7,249 nucleotides of DNA from an uncultured Oscillospiraceae bacterium (GTDB lineage Bacteria; Bacillota; Clostridia; Oscillospirales; Oscillospiraceae), in contig CAKUHJ010000096.1 of assembly GCA_934655935.1 (NCBI GenBank), forward strand, positions 1 through 7,249, given 5' to 3'. A program made the position numbers and the translations under genes. Positions 1-6,555 of the stretch are shown piece after piece (the first letter of the stretch is position 1; every line of letters begins with the position of its first letter). The notes under the pieces are model-generated. The model was not told the origin of the DNA and did no database searches. It saw only the letters and a program-made list of their open reading frames with translations.

Positions 1-952
1 CCCCACGGCCATGCACATCGCGGCGGTCTGCGCGCTGGAGGACCGGGTGATTCCCGCAATCGACACGCTGACGGCGACCTTCCGCCGCCTGGAGGCGGAG
101 AACGAGGGCGTCGTGAAATCCGGCAGAACACACCTGCAGGACGCCACGCCCATCAAATTTTCGCAGGAAATCTCCGGCTGGCGCGCAAGCCTGGAAAAGG
201 ACAAGGCCATGCTGGAGCTGTCGCTGCCGGCTCTGAAGGAGCTTGCGCTGGGCGGCACGGCCGTCGGCACGGGCCTGAACGCGCCCAAGGGCTTTGACAC
301 GGCGGTCGCCGCCGAGGTTTCGCGCCTGACCGGCAAGGCCTTCTGCACGGCGGAGAATAAATTCCACGCGCTGACGTCGAAGGACGAGCTTGTCTTTGCG
401 CACGGCGCTCTGAAGGCGCTGGCGGCGGATATGATGAAGATTGCCAACGACGTGCGCTGGCTGGCCTCCGGCCCGCGCGACGGTCTGGGCGAGATTTTCA
501 TCCCCGAGAACGAGCCGGGCTCGTCCATCATGCCCGGCAAGGTCAACCCCACGCAGTGCGAGGCCGTGACGATGGTCGCCGTGCAGGTGATGGGCAACGA
601 CGTCGCCGTCGGCATGGCCGCCTCCCAGGGCAACTTTGAGCTCAATGTGTTCATGCCGGTCTGCATCTACAACTTCCTGCAGTCCGCGCGGCTTCTGGCC
701 GAGTCCATGCTCTCGTTCAACGAGCACTGCGCCAGCGGCATCACGGCCAACCGTGAAAAGATGGCGCACAACCTGCACAACTCCCTGATGCTGGTGACGG
801 CGCTGAACCCGTACATCGGCTATGAAAATGCTGCGAAGACCGCGAAAAAGGCCTTCAAGGAGAACATCTCCCTCAAGCAGGCCTGCGTGGAGCTGGGCTT
901 TCTGACGGCGGAGCGCTTTGACGAGGTGTTCCACCCCGAGAACATGGTTTAA
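1..952 (+). CDS. fumC: Fumarate hydratase class II, 3' part of the gene (5' end outside the window)
   Basis: This enzyme interconverts fumarate and (S)-malate in the cytoplasm and belongs to the fumarase/aspartase superfamily. The frame is open to the left edge: in-frame codons for P-T-A precede the Met at base 11, giving PTAMHIAA, an internal stretch of FumC, so base 11 is not the start. Counting from that Met, [10 protein letters not shown] (residues 38-47) carries the catalytic-site His41. The superfamily signature [11 protein letters not shown] (170-180), with the loop serine, Lys and Asn, is intact. The following TQCEA and the QGNFELNVF segment point to fumarase rather than aspartase or argininosuccinate lyase. 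The C-terminus (HPENMV) is normal. By alignment from memory to E. coli FumC, about 147 residues are missing upstream. The gene ends 14 bases before hdrB on the same strand, so co-transcription is likely. No frameshift was seen. Confidence 0.95.
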   Translation, partial: PTAMHIAAVCALEDRVIPAIDTLTATFRRLEAENEGVVKSGRTHLQDATPIKFSQEISGWRASLEKDKAMLELSLPALKELALGGTAVGTGLNAPKGFDTAVAAEVSRLTGKAFCTAENKFHALTSKDELVFAHGALKALAADMMKIANDVRWLASGPRDGLGEIFIPENEPGSSIMPGKVNPTQCEAVTMVAVQVMGNDVAVGMAASQGNFELNVFMPVCIYNFLQSARLLAESMLSFNEHCASGITANREKMAHNLHNSLMLVTALNPYIGYENAAKTAKKAFKENISLKQACVELGFLTAERFDEVFHPENMV

Positions 953-966
953 TCCGGAGGAACGAC

Positions 967-1758
967 ATGAAATTCAGTTATTTTCCCGGCTGTACGCTGA
1001 AGACCACCGGCAAGCAGCTGGATCTGTGTGGCCGCAGGGCCGCGGAGGCGCTGGGCTTTACGCTCGAGGAGCTGCCGGAATGGCAGTGCTGCGGCGCGGT
1101 TTATCCGCAGGCCTCCGACGAAGTTGCAACGCGGCTTTCTTCCGTCCGCGCACTGGCTTCTGCCCGGGATTCCGGGCAGGAGCTCGTCACGCTTTGCTCG
1201 GCCTGCCACCACGTGATCAAGCGGGTGAACGGCGATATGCAGCGCTCCGAGGCGCTGCGGACCAAGGTCAACGCCTACCTGAAGCTGGACGCGCCCTATG
1301 AGGGCCAGACGACGGTCCTGCATTATCTGGAGGTCCTGCGCGACCGCATCGGCTTTGAGACGCTTGCACAGAAGGTGGTAAAGCCGCTGGCCGGACAGAA
1401 AATCGGCGCCTATTACGGCTGCATGCTCCTGCGCCCCAGCGCAGAGATGGGCTTTGACGACCCGGAAAATCCCCGCATTCTTGAGGATTTCATCCGCGCC
1501 ATCGGCGCGGAGCCTGTTTACTATGCGCTCCGAAACGAGTGCTGCGGCGGCTACGCGACCACGGTCAACGCGCCCTATGCAGCCCGCCAGGCCGGAAAGA
1601 TTCTGGATAATGCGAAGGCCTGCGGCGCGCAGACGCTCATCACCGCCTGCCCCCTGTGCCTTTATAATCTGCAGAGCGCCGGAAAGGCGGAGCTTCCGGT
1701 CCGCTATTTTACGGAGCTTCTGGCCGAAGCGCTCGGTGTAAAGGAGGACGCGGAATGA
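967..1758 (+). CDS. hdrB: CoB--CoM heterodisulfide reductase-like subunit B (two CCG domains)
   Basis: This is the catalytic, disulfide-reducing subunit of a soluble HdrABC complex. The 263 residues contain two full cysteine-rich CCG motifs. The first is C9, C41-C42, C77 and C80 (PGCT, WQCCG, CSAC). The second is C152, C192-C193, C228 and C231 (YGCM, ECCGG, CPLC). The spacing matches the family pattern C-x31-39-CC-x34-36-CxxC. In the archaeal enzyme each motif holds a non-cubane [4Fe-4S] cluster where the heterodisulfide is split, and all ten ligand positions are present here. The ATG at 967 is preceded by GGAGG (956-960) with a 6-base spacer. The end overlaps hdrC by ATGA. Bacteria normally lack coenzymes M and B, so the real substrate is probably another disulfide or a thiol-disulfide protein; that is inference. 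Similar CCG domains occur in thiol:fumarate reductase and lactate-oxidation proteins, but the HdrC/HdrA neighbours settle the assignment. Confidence 0.93.
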   Translation: MKFSYFPGCTLKTTGKQLDLCGRRAAEALGFTLEELPEWQCCGAVYPQASDEVATRLSSVRALASARDSGQELVTLCSACHHVIKRVNGDMQRSEALRTKVNAYLKLDAPYEGQTTVLHYLEVLRDRIGFETLAQKVVKPLAGQKIGAYYGCMLLRPSAEMGFDDPENPRILEDFIRAIGAEPVYYALRNECCGGYATTVNAPYAARQAGKILDNAKACGAQTLITACPLCLYNLQSAGKAELPVRYFTELLAEALGVKEDAE

Positions 1759-2141
1759 ACCATCAGAATCTGCTGGACGAGATTGCGAACGCGTCCGGCG
1801 TCAACCCCCGCCGCTGCATGAAGTGCGGCAAGTGCACGGCCTCGTGCCCCGCGTTTGACGAGATGGAATACCATCCGCATCAGTTTGTCTCCATGGTCGA
1901 AAACGGTCGGATTGAGGAGCTGATGAATTCCCGCGGCATTTCCATGTGCCTGAGCTGCTTTGCCTGTGTGGAGCGCTGCCCGCGCAACGTCGAGCCGGCG
2001 AAGCTCATCGAGGCGGTCCGTCTGGCGCTCATCCGCCAGCAGGGGAAGGACCTTCTGAAGCCGGAGGCTGTTCCCGCGCGCCTGGACGAGGCGCTGCCGC
2101 AGCAGGCCATCACCGCCGCGTTCCGGAAATATAAGAAGTAA
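1755..2141 (+). CDS. hdrC: Heterodisulfide reductase-like subunit C (2x[4Fe-4S])
   Basis: This small electron-transfer subunit carries electrons from HdrA to HdrB. The 128 residues hold two classical ferredoxin motifs: C21-x2-C24-x2-C27-x3-C31-P and C65-x2-C68-x2-C71-x3-C75-P. Each should bind a [4Fe-4S] cluster. The HPHQFVSMVENGRIEEL stretch between the motifs is typical of HdrC. The protein is shorter than archaeal HdrC (about 185 residues, from memory), with only about 50 residues after the second motif. There is no membrane segment, so it is not the membrane HdrE/DsrM type. The start ATG overlaps the hdrB stop (ATGA at 1755-1758), and AAGGAGG lies at 1741-1747 inside hdrB, 7 bases upstream, so translation is probably coupled. 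Confidence 0.93.
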   Translation: MNHQNLLDEIANASGVNPRRCMKCGKCTASCPAFDEMEYHPHQFVSMVENGRIEELMNSRGISMCLSCFACVERCPRNVEPAKLIEAVRLALIRQQGKDLLKPEAVPARLDEALPQQAITAAFRKYKK

Positions 2142-2148
2142 GGAGGGG
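2141..2148 (+). promoter_or_regulatory. Strong ribosome binding site for hdrA
   Basis: AGGAGGGG sits 6 bases before the hdrA ATG at 2155, starting on the last base of the hdrC stop codon. It is one of the strongest Shine-Dalgarno matches in the window. It occupies most of the 13-base hdrC-hdrA gap, leaving no room for a promoter there. Confidence 0.8.
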
Positions 2149-2154
2149 AAAGCA

Positions 2155-4146
2155 ATGCAGAAAATCGGCGTATTTGTATGCCATTGCGGCACGAACATTG
2201 CCGCAGCCGTGGATGTGGAGACCGTCGCGAAGACGCTCGCGAAGGAACCCGGCGTTGTCTTCTCCACCGATTATCCCTATATGTGCTCCCAGACCGGCCA
2301 GGAGATGATCCAGGCCAAAATCCGGGAGCTGGGCCTGACGGGCGTTGTCATCTGCTCCTGCTCGCCGCGCATGCACGAGCAGACCTTCCGCAAGGCCTGC
2401 GAGAAGGCGGGCCTGAACGGCTACATGGTCGAAATCGCAAATATCCGCGAGCAGTGCTCCTGGATTCATAAAGACCGCGCCGAGGCGACGGAGAAGGCGG
2501 TCATTCTGGGCCGCGCCGCCATCGCGAAGGTGCAGCTGAACGCGCCCCTGCAGGCGGGCAGCAGTCCTGTGACCAAGCGGGCGCTGGTCATCGGCGGCGG
2601 TATTGCCGGCATCCAGACCGCGCTGGACATCGCCGAGGCCGGCTTTGAGGTCGACATTGTGGAGAAGAAGCCGACCATCGGCGGCAAGATGACGCAGATT
2701 GACAAGACCTTCCCCACGCTCGACTGTGCGGCCTGTATCCTCACGCCAAAGATGGTCGACTGCGCGCAGAATGAAAAGATTCATATCTACGCCTACTCCG
2801 AGGTGGAGGCGGTCAAGGGCTTCGTGGGCAATTTCCGCGTGACAATCAAGAAGAAGGCGCGCTTTGTCAATCCGGACGTGTGCACCGGCTGCGGCCTTTG
2901 CACCGAGAAGTGCCCGCAGAAAAAGGTGCCAAACGAGTTCAATCTCGGCCTGGATACCCGCCGGGCCATCTACATTCCGTTTGCGCAGGCAGTTCCAAAG
3001 GTCGCCACCATCGACCCGGACTACTGCAGCATGCTCAAAAACGGCAAGTGCGGCGTCTGCGCGAAGGTCTGCACCGCCGGCGCCATCGACTATCATCAGA
3101 AGGACGAGCTGGTCGAGCGGGAATACGGCGCGATCGTCGCCGCGACGGGCTTTGACCCCATTCCGCTTGACAGGTTTGACGAGTTTGCCTACAGCCAGAG
3201 CCCGGACGTCGTCTCAAGCCTCGAGTTTGAGCGCCTGATGAACGCGGCGGGCCCCACGGGCGGAACGCTGCTCCGCCCCTCGGACGGCGCGCACCCGAAG
3301 ACCATCGTCTTCGTCCAGTGCGTCGGCTCGCGGTGCGAGGACGCGCAGAAGGGCAAGCCCTACTGCTCCAAGATCTGCTGCATGTACACGGCCAAGCACG
3401 CCATGCTCTGCCGTGAAAAATATCCGGATACCGACGTTTATGTCTTCTACATCGACGTGCGGACGCCGGGCAAGAACTTTGACGAATTCTACCGCCGCGC
3501 GGTCGAGGAATACGGCGTGCACTACATCAAGGGCATGGTCGGCAAGGTCGTGCCGGAGAACGGCAAGCTCAGGGTCCAGGCCTCCGACCTGCTGGACAAC
3601 CGCCAGCTGCATATCGACGCGGACATGGTGGTCCTCGCGGCGGCCATCGAGCCGGACCGGACGGCGCGCTCGATTGCGACCATGCTGACGGCCTCCATGG
3701 ACACCAACGACTTCTTTACCGAGGCGCACCCCAAGCTCCGGCCTGTGGAGAGCCCGACGGCGGGCGTGTTCCTTTCCGGCGTCTGCCAGGGCCCGAAGGA
3801 TATCCCCGAGACCGTCGCGCAGGCCTCTGCGGCGGCGGCGAAGGTCATCGGCCTTCTTGCCAAGGACAGCCTGACCTGCAACCCCTGCACGGCCCAGCCA
3901 GACGAGCTGATGTGCAACGGCTGCTCGAGCTGTGAAAAGGTCTGCCCCTACGGCGCGATTACTTACGCGGACAAGGAATTCCGCGGCCCGAACCGTACGA
4001 CGCTGGTGCGCCGCGTGGCGCAGGTCAACCCGGCGGTCTGCCAGGGCTGCGGCGCGTGTACGGTCGCCTGCCCGTCCGGCGCGATGGACCTCAAGGGCTT
4101 CTCAAACAAACAAATTCTGGCGGAGGTGGACGCGATATGCAAGTAA
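2155..4146 (+). CDS. hdrA: Heterodisulfide reductase-like subunit A, FAD and polyferredoxin subunit (electron bifurcation centre)
   Basis: HdrA is the flavin subunit where electron pairs are split between ferredoxin and HdrB/HdrC in the known complexes. The 663-residue length is normal for the family. In order: an N-terminal domain with cysteines C9, C11, C44, C68, C70 and C101 (VCHCG, CSCSP); a thioredoxin-reductase-like FAD domain starting at GGGIAGIQTA (147-156), with IGGKMTQ and the LDCAACILTPKM block (189-200); an inserted ferredoxin domain with C243/C246/C249/C253 and C291/C299/C302/C306; a cysteine group C389, C394, C404, C408, C409 (CVGSRC, YCSKICC); and a C-terminal ferredoxin domain with C587/C590/C593/C597 and C629/C632/C635/C639. 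The second inserted cluster motif ends in CT rather than the usual CP. No in-frame stop or selenocysteine codon was seen. It is not fused to the MvhD-like protein, which is the next gene and overlaps by 10 bases. Confidence 0.95.
   Translation: MQKIGVFVCHCGTNIAAAVDVETVAKTLAKEPGVVFSTDYPYMCSQTGQEMIQAKIRELGLTGVVICSCSPRMHEQTFRKACEKAGLNGYMVEIANIREQCSWIHKDRAEATEKAVILGRAAIAKVQLNAPLQAGSSPVTKRALVIGGGIAGIQTALDIAEAGFEVDIVEKKPTIGGKMTQIDKTFPTLDCAACILTPKMVDCAQNEKIHIYAYSEVEAVKGFVGNFRVTIKKKARFVNPDVCTGCGLCTEKCPQKKVPNEFNLGLDTRRAIYIPFAQAVPKVATIDPDYCSMLKNGKCGVCAKVCTAGAIDYHQKDELVEREYGAIVAATGFDPIPLDRFDEFAYSQSPDVVSSLEFERLMNAAGPTGGTLLRPSDGAHPKTIVFVQCVGSRCEDAQKGKPYCSKICCMYTAKHAMLCREKYPDTDVYVFYIDVRTPGKNFDEFYRRAVEEYGVHYIKGMVGKVVPENGKLRVQASDLLDNRQLHIDADMVVLAAAIEPDRTARSIATMLTASMDTNDFFTEAHPKLRPVESPTAGVFLSGVCQGPKDIPETVAQASAAAAKVIGLLAKDSLTCNPCTAQPDELMCNGCSSCEKVCPYGAITYADKEFRGPNRTTLVRRVAQVNPAVCQGCGACTVACPSGAMDLKGFSNKQILAEVDAICK
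4122..4128 (+). promoter_or_regulatory. Ribosome binding site that fixes the flxD start
   Basis: GGAGGTG lies inside the end of hdrA, 8 bases before the ATG at 4137. The same frame is open further upstream to an ATG at 4056, but that one has no comparable site and would add 27 residues encoded by hdrA's out-of-frame C-terminal region. The MvhD family begins close to the conserved FCCNWC segment, so 4137 is the supported start. Confidence 0.75.
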
Positions 4147-4574
4147 ATGAAACCTGGAAACCCACCATCGTGGCCTTCTGCTGCAACTGGTGCTCCTACG
4201 CGGGCGCGGATCTGTCCGGTACAAACCGCCTGCAGTATCCCGCGAACGTCAAGATTATCCGCATTCCGTGCTCGTGCCGGCTGAACCCGATGTTCGTGCT
4301 GCGCGCCTTCCAGCGCGGCGCGGACGGCGTGATTCTCTGCGGCTGCCATCCCGGCGACTGCCACTACACCACCGGCAACTACTATGCCCGCCGCCGCATG
4401 ACGCTGCTGTTCTCCATGCTCGACTATCTCGGCGTCGAACGCGAGCGGACGCGCGTGGAGTGGGTCTCCGCCGCCGAGGGCGCAAAGTTTGCCGCGACGA
4501 TGAATGAATTTGTCGCCGCCGTGACCAAGCTCGGCGAAAACCGCAGACTGGAGGATTTGCGATGCAAAGCGTAA
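4137..4574 (+). CDS. flxD: MvhD/FlpD-like [2Fe-2S] electron-transfer subunit (FlxD)
   Basis: This subunit passes electrons from the input module to the HdrA flavin, as MvhD does in methanogens between hydrogenase and Hdr. The 145-residue protein has the full MvhD/FlpD pattern: C15-C16-x2-C19 (FCCNWCSY), C45 and C47 in RIPCSCRLNP, then C68, C70 and C75 in the block ILCGCHPGDCHY. GNYYARRR and the LLFSMLDYLG helix follow as usual. Family structures show a [2Fe-2S] cluster in this subunit. The start at 4137 overlaps the hdrA stop by 10 bases and the end overlaps the next gene by 13 bases. The gene was once called the methyl-viologen-reducing hydrogenase delta subunit, but no hydrogenase gene lies in this window and the electron donor here appears to be FlxA. 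The name mvhD would be equally defensible. Confidence 0.92.
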   Translation: MQVNETWKPTIVAFCCNWCSYAGADLSGTNRLQYPANVKIIRIPCSCRLNPMFVLRAFQRGADGVILCGCHPGDCHYTTGNYYARRRMTLLFSMLDYLGVERERTRVEWVSAAEGAKFAATMNEFVAAVTKLGENRRLEDLRCKA

Positions 4575-5536
4575 AGGAAAAAGCGATAGAGCTTCTGCAG
4601 TCCGGCAAAGCGGAGCGCGTGCTGGGCTGGAAGCGCGGCGAGTTCTTCTATGACCTGACGCCGGCCTGCTTTGAAAGCGCGGAGGAAATTGAGCGCGGGT
4701 TTGTCTACAGCGTCTTTTCCGGCGCGAACCTCTCAAAATACCTCATTGCCGAGTCCAGAAAGGGCGGGAAGGTGGCCGCCTTCCTGAAGCCCTGCGACAC
4801 CTACTCCGCCGTGCAGCTTCTGAAGGAGCACCGGATTGTGCGGGAAAACGTGTATCTTGTCGGCGTACAGTGCGGCGGCATGTGCGACATGGAAAAGCTC
4901 AGGGCCATGGGCCTTTCCGGCGTCACGGCGGTGGAGGAGCAGGGCGAGGAGCTTCTGGTTTCCACGCTTTACGGCGAGCAGAGGGTCGCAAAGCAGGACG
5001 CGCTGCTCGGCAGATGCGCGTGCTGCAAGAGCAAAAAGCTGGTGATTTTTGACGAGCTTCTCGGCGAGCAGGGCGAGGAAATCCCCTCCGACCGCTTTGA
5101 GGAGGTCAGAAGGCTGGAGGCCATGCGCCCTGAGGAGCGTTTTGCCTTCTGGCGCGGCGAGCTTTCGCGCTGCATCCGCTGCAACGCCTGCCGGAACGTC
5201 TGCCCGGCCTGCTCGTGCGAAAAATGTGTGTTTGACAACCACGATCTCGGCACGGACAACAAGGCGGCGGCCAGCAGCTTTGAGGAAAACTTCTTCCATA
5301 TCATCCGGGCCTTCCATGTGGCCTCCCGCTGCACGGACTGCGGGGAATGCTCCCGCGTCTGCCCGCAGCATATTCCGCTGCATCTTCTGAACCGGAAATT
5401 TATCAAGGATATCAACGAGCTCTACGGCGAGTATCAGGCCGGCGCGGACTTCGACTCCCGGCCGCCGCTGATGGACTTTACCACGGGCGACTGCGAGCCG
5501 TCGGTGATCTATGAGAGAGGAGGCGCGCAGGGATGA
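4562..5536 (+). CDS. FrhB/AsrA-like iron-sulfur subunit of the Flx module (FlxB or FlxC)
   Basis: This is an Fe-S electron-transfer protein, probably linking FlxA to FlxD/HdrA. The 324 residues fall into two parts. The N-terminal part (about 1-175) resembles the F420-hydrogenase/formate-dehydrogenase beta-type fold, with LKPCDTYSA around C78, CGGMC (C104, C108) and CACCK (C152, C154, C155). The C-terminal part has two [4Fe-4S] motifs: C204-x2-C207-x2-C210-x3-C214-P and C257-x2-C260-x2-C263-x3-C267-P. Extra cysteines (C217, C219, C222) follow the first motif. No membrane segment or signal peptide was seen, so it should be cytoplasmic. GGAGG at 4550-4554 supports the ATG at 4562, which lies inside flxD. 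The end overlaps the next gene by ATGA. I am confident it belongs to the hdr-flx cluster but cannot say from memory whether it carries the B or the C letter, so no symbol is given. Confidence 0.82.
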   Translation: MQSVKEKAIELLQSGKAERVLGWKRGEFFYDLTPACFESAEEIERGFVYSVFSGANLSKYLIAESRKGGKVAAFLKPCDTYSAVQLLKEHRIVRENVYLVGVQCGGMCDMEKLRAMGLSGVTAVEEQGEELLVSTLYGEQRVAKQDALLGRCACCKSKKLVIFDELLGEQGEEIPSDRFEEVRRLEAMRPEERFAFWRGELSRCIRCNACRNVCPACSCEKCVFDNHDLGTDNKAAASSFEENFFHIIRAFHVASRCTDCGECSRVCPQHIPLHLLNRKFIKDINELYGEYQAGADFDSRPPLMDFTTGDCEPSVIYERGGAQG

Positions 5537-6555
5537 AAAAAGCGGCAGTATCCTGCCTGGATGCGCTCTTCGCGGCCATCGCCGCGCAGCAGAAGCTCTA
5601 TCTGCCCGCGGACGACGCGGCAGGGCAGGCGCATTTTACGCTCTGGCAGGCCGGCATGAAGCTGAGCGCGAGGCTCAACACCGTCCGCTCGGCAAAGGAC
5701 CTGTTTTTCCCGCAGGTGGAAAACCTGATGGGCTTCCGGGTCTCCGGCAAGCAGATTGAGGAGCTGGAAACGCGGGACGAAGTTTCCCCGTTCGTGCTCT
5801 TCGGCGTGCGCGCGTGCGACGCGCGGAGCTTTGACATTCTCGACCGCGTATTTCTCAGCGCGCCTGCGGACACCTTCTATCAGGCGAGAAGAGAAAACGC
5901 CACGGTCATCTCCCTGGCCTGCACCCGGCCGGAGGAAACCTGCTTCTGCCAGAGCTTCGGCGTCGACGCGGCGGACCCCGCCGGGGACGTGACCTGCTGG
6001 CTGGACGAGACGGCGCTTTACTGGCGTGCGAACACGGAAAAGGGCCGCGCGCTGACCGAGGCGCTTCCCATGCTGGAAGAGGGCGGCGAGGAGGCGGTTT
6101 CGGCGCAGCAGGAAAAAACGCGCGCGATTCTGGACCGGCTTCCGCTGAAGACGCTCTCGCTGAACGGCTTCGGCGCGGGGAAGACCAAGGCGCTCTTCGA
6201 CCGGCCGGAATGGAAGCAGCTTTCCGAAAGCTGCCTTGGCTGCGGCACGTGCACCTTTGTGTGCCCGACCTGCCAGTGCTATGACATTCAGGAATTCAAC
6301 ACCGGAAAAACGGTCCGCCGCTTCCGCTGCTGGGACAGCTGCATGTATTCGGACTTTACCAAAATGTCCGCCGGTCAGCCCCGCCCGACGCAGCTTGAGC
6401 GCTTCCGCCAGCGCTTTATGCATAAGCTGGTCTATTTCCCGGACAATCAGGACGGCATGTTCGGCTGCGTCGGCTGCGGCCGGTGCCTGGCAAAGTGTCC
6501 GATTCATATGAACATTGTCAAGGTCATCAAAACGATGGGGGAGGACGAAGCATGA
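5533..6555 (+). CDS. AsrA/hydrogenase-beta-like 4Fe-4S dicluster subunit of the Flx module (FlxC or FlxB)
   Basis: This 340-residue Fe-S protein resembles subunit A of anaerobic sulfite reductase and the beta subunit of cytoplasmic sulfhydrogenases. Both partner with FlxA-like flavoproteins. The N-terminal half carries FPQVENLMGF (59-68), a GVRACDARSFDILDRVF block around C95, and C130 with CFC (C137, C139). The C-terminal half has C234-x2-C237-x2-C240-x3-C244-P followed directly by C247 and C249 (CPTCQC), then RCWDSCMYSDFT (C266, C270), the conserved FRQRFMHKL segment, and C312-x2-C315-x2-C318-x3-C322-P. Two [4Fe-4S] clusters are expected, and the additional cysteines may hold more. Residues 140-232 are less conserved in feel, with an acidic stretch near 181-190. 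The ATG at 5533 overlaps the previous stop, with GGAGG at 5519-5523. The end overlaps flxA by ATGA. The role as FlxA partner is inferred from family and position. Confidence 0.85.
   Translation: MKKAAVSCLDALFAAIAAQQKLYLPADDAAGQAHFTLWQAGMKLSARLNTVRSAKDLFFPQVENLMGFRVSGKQIEELETRDEVSPFVLFGVRACDARSFDILDRVFLSAPADTFYQARRENATVISLACTRPEETCFCQSFGVDAADPAGDVTCWLDETALYWRANTEKGRALTEALPMLEEGGEEAVSAQQEKTRAILDRLPLKTLSLNGFGAGKTKALFDRPEWKQLSESCLGCGTCTFVCPTCQCYDIQEFNTGKTVRRFRCWDSCMYSDFTKMSAGQPRPTQLERFRQRFMHKLVYFPDNQDGMFGCVGCGRCLAKCPIHMNIVKVIKTMGEDEA

Noticed and set aside
953..966. Promoter or terminator between fumC and hdrB
   Set aside because: Only 14 bases separate the genes and they contain the ribosome binding site; no hairpin or T-run is present. 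A promoter inside the fumC end cannot be excluded but was not seen.
918..1301. Open frame on the + strand bridging fumC and hdrB, a possible small gene or fusion
   Set aside because: It overlaps both genes out of frame, has no ribosome binding site, and its Arg/Gly/Ala-rich translation resembles nothing known.
2110..3096. Long open frame on the - strand (328 codons) opposite the hdrC end and the first half of hdrA
   Set aside because: It lies fully opposite genes with clear family motifs, shows no recognisable domain, and is the kind of antisense frame that high-GC coding DNA produces.
4056..4136. Longer N-terminus for the MvhD-like protein starting at the ATG at 4056
   Set aside because: It would lie inside the sequence coding the last hdrA ferredoxin motif; the ATG at 4137 has a good ribosome binding site and gives the normal family start.
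2155..4574. Selenocysteine use in HdrA or the MvhD-like subunit
   Set aside because: All expected positions are encoded as cysteine (TGC/TGT) and no in-frame TGA was found, so there is no reason to propose it.
967..4574. Methanogen origin with a hydrogenase-linked MvhADG-HdrABC complex
   Set aside because: No hydrogenase subunits follow flxD; instead bacterial Flx-type subunits and an FAD/NAD(P) protein do. The class II fumarase and strong AGGAGG sites also fit a bacterium better.
3963..4736. Open frame on the - strand (257 codons) across hdrA, flxD and the next gene
   Set aside because: It covers three real genes in antisense, is Arg/Ala-rich with no motif, and is explained by third-position GC bias.
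5509..6507. Open frame on the - strand (332 codons) opposite the AsrA-like gene
   Set aside because: It mirrors almost exactly the + strand gene, which has intact Fe-S motifs; its composition is low-information Arg/Ala/Leu.
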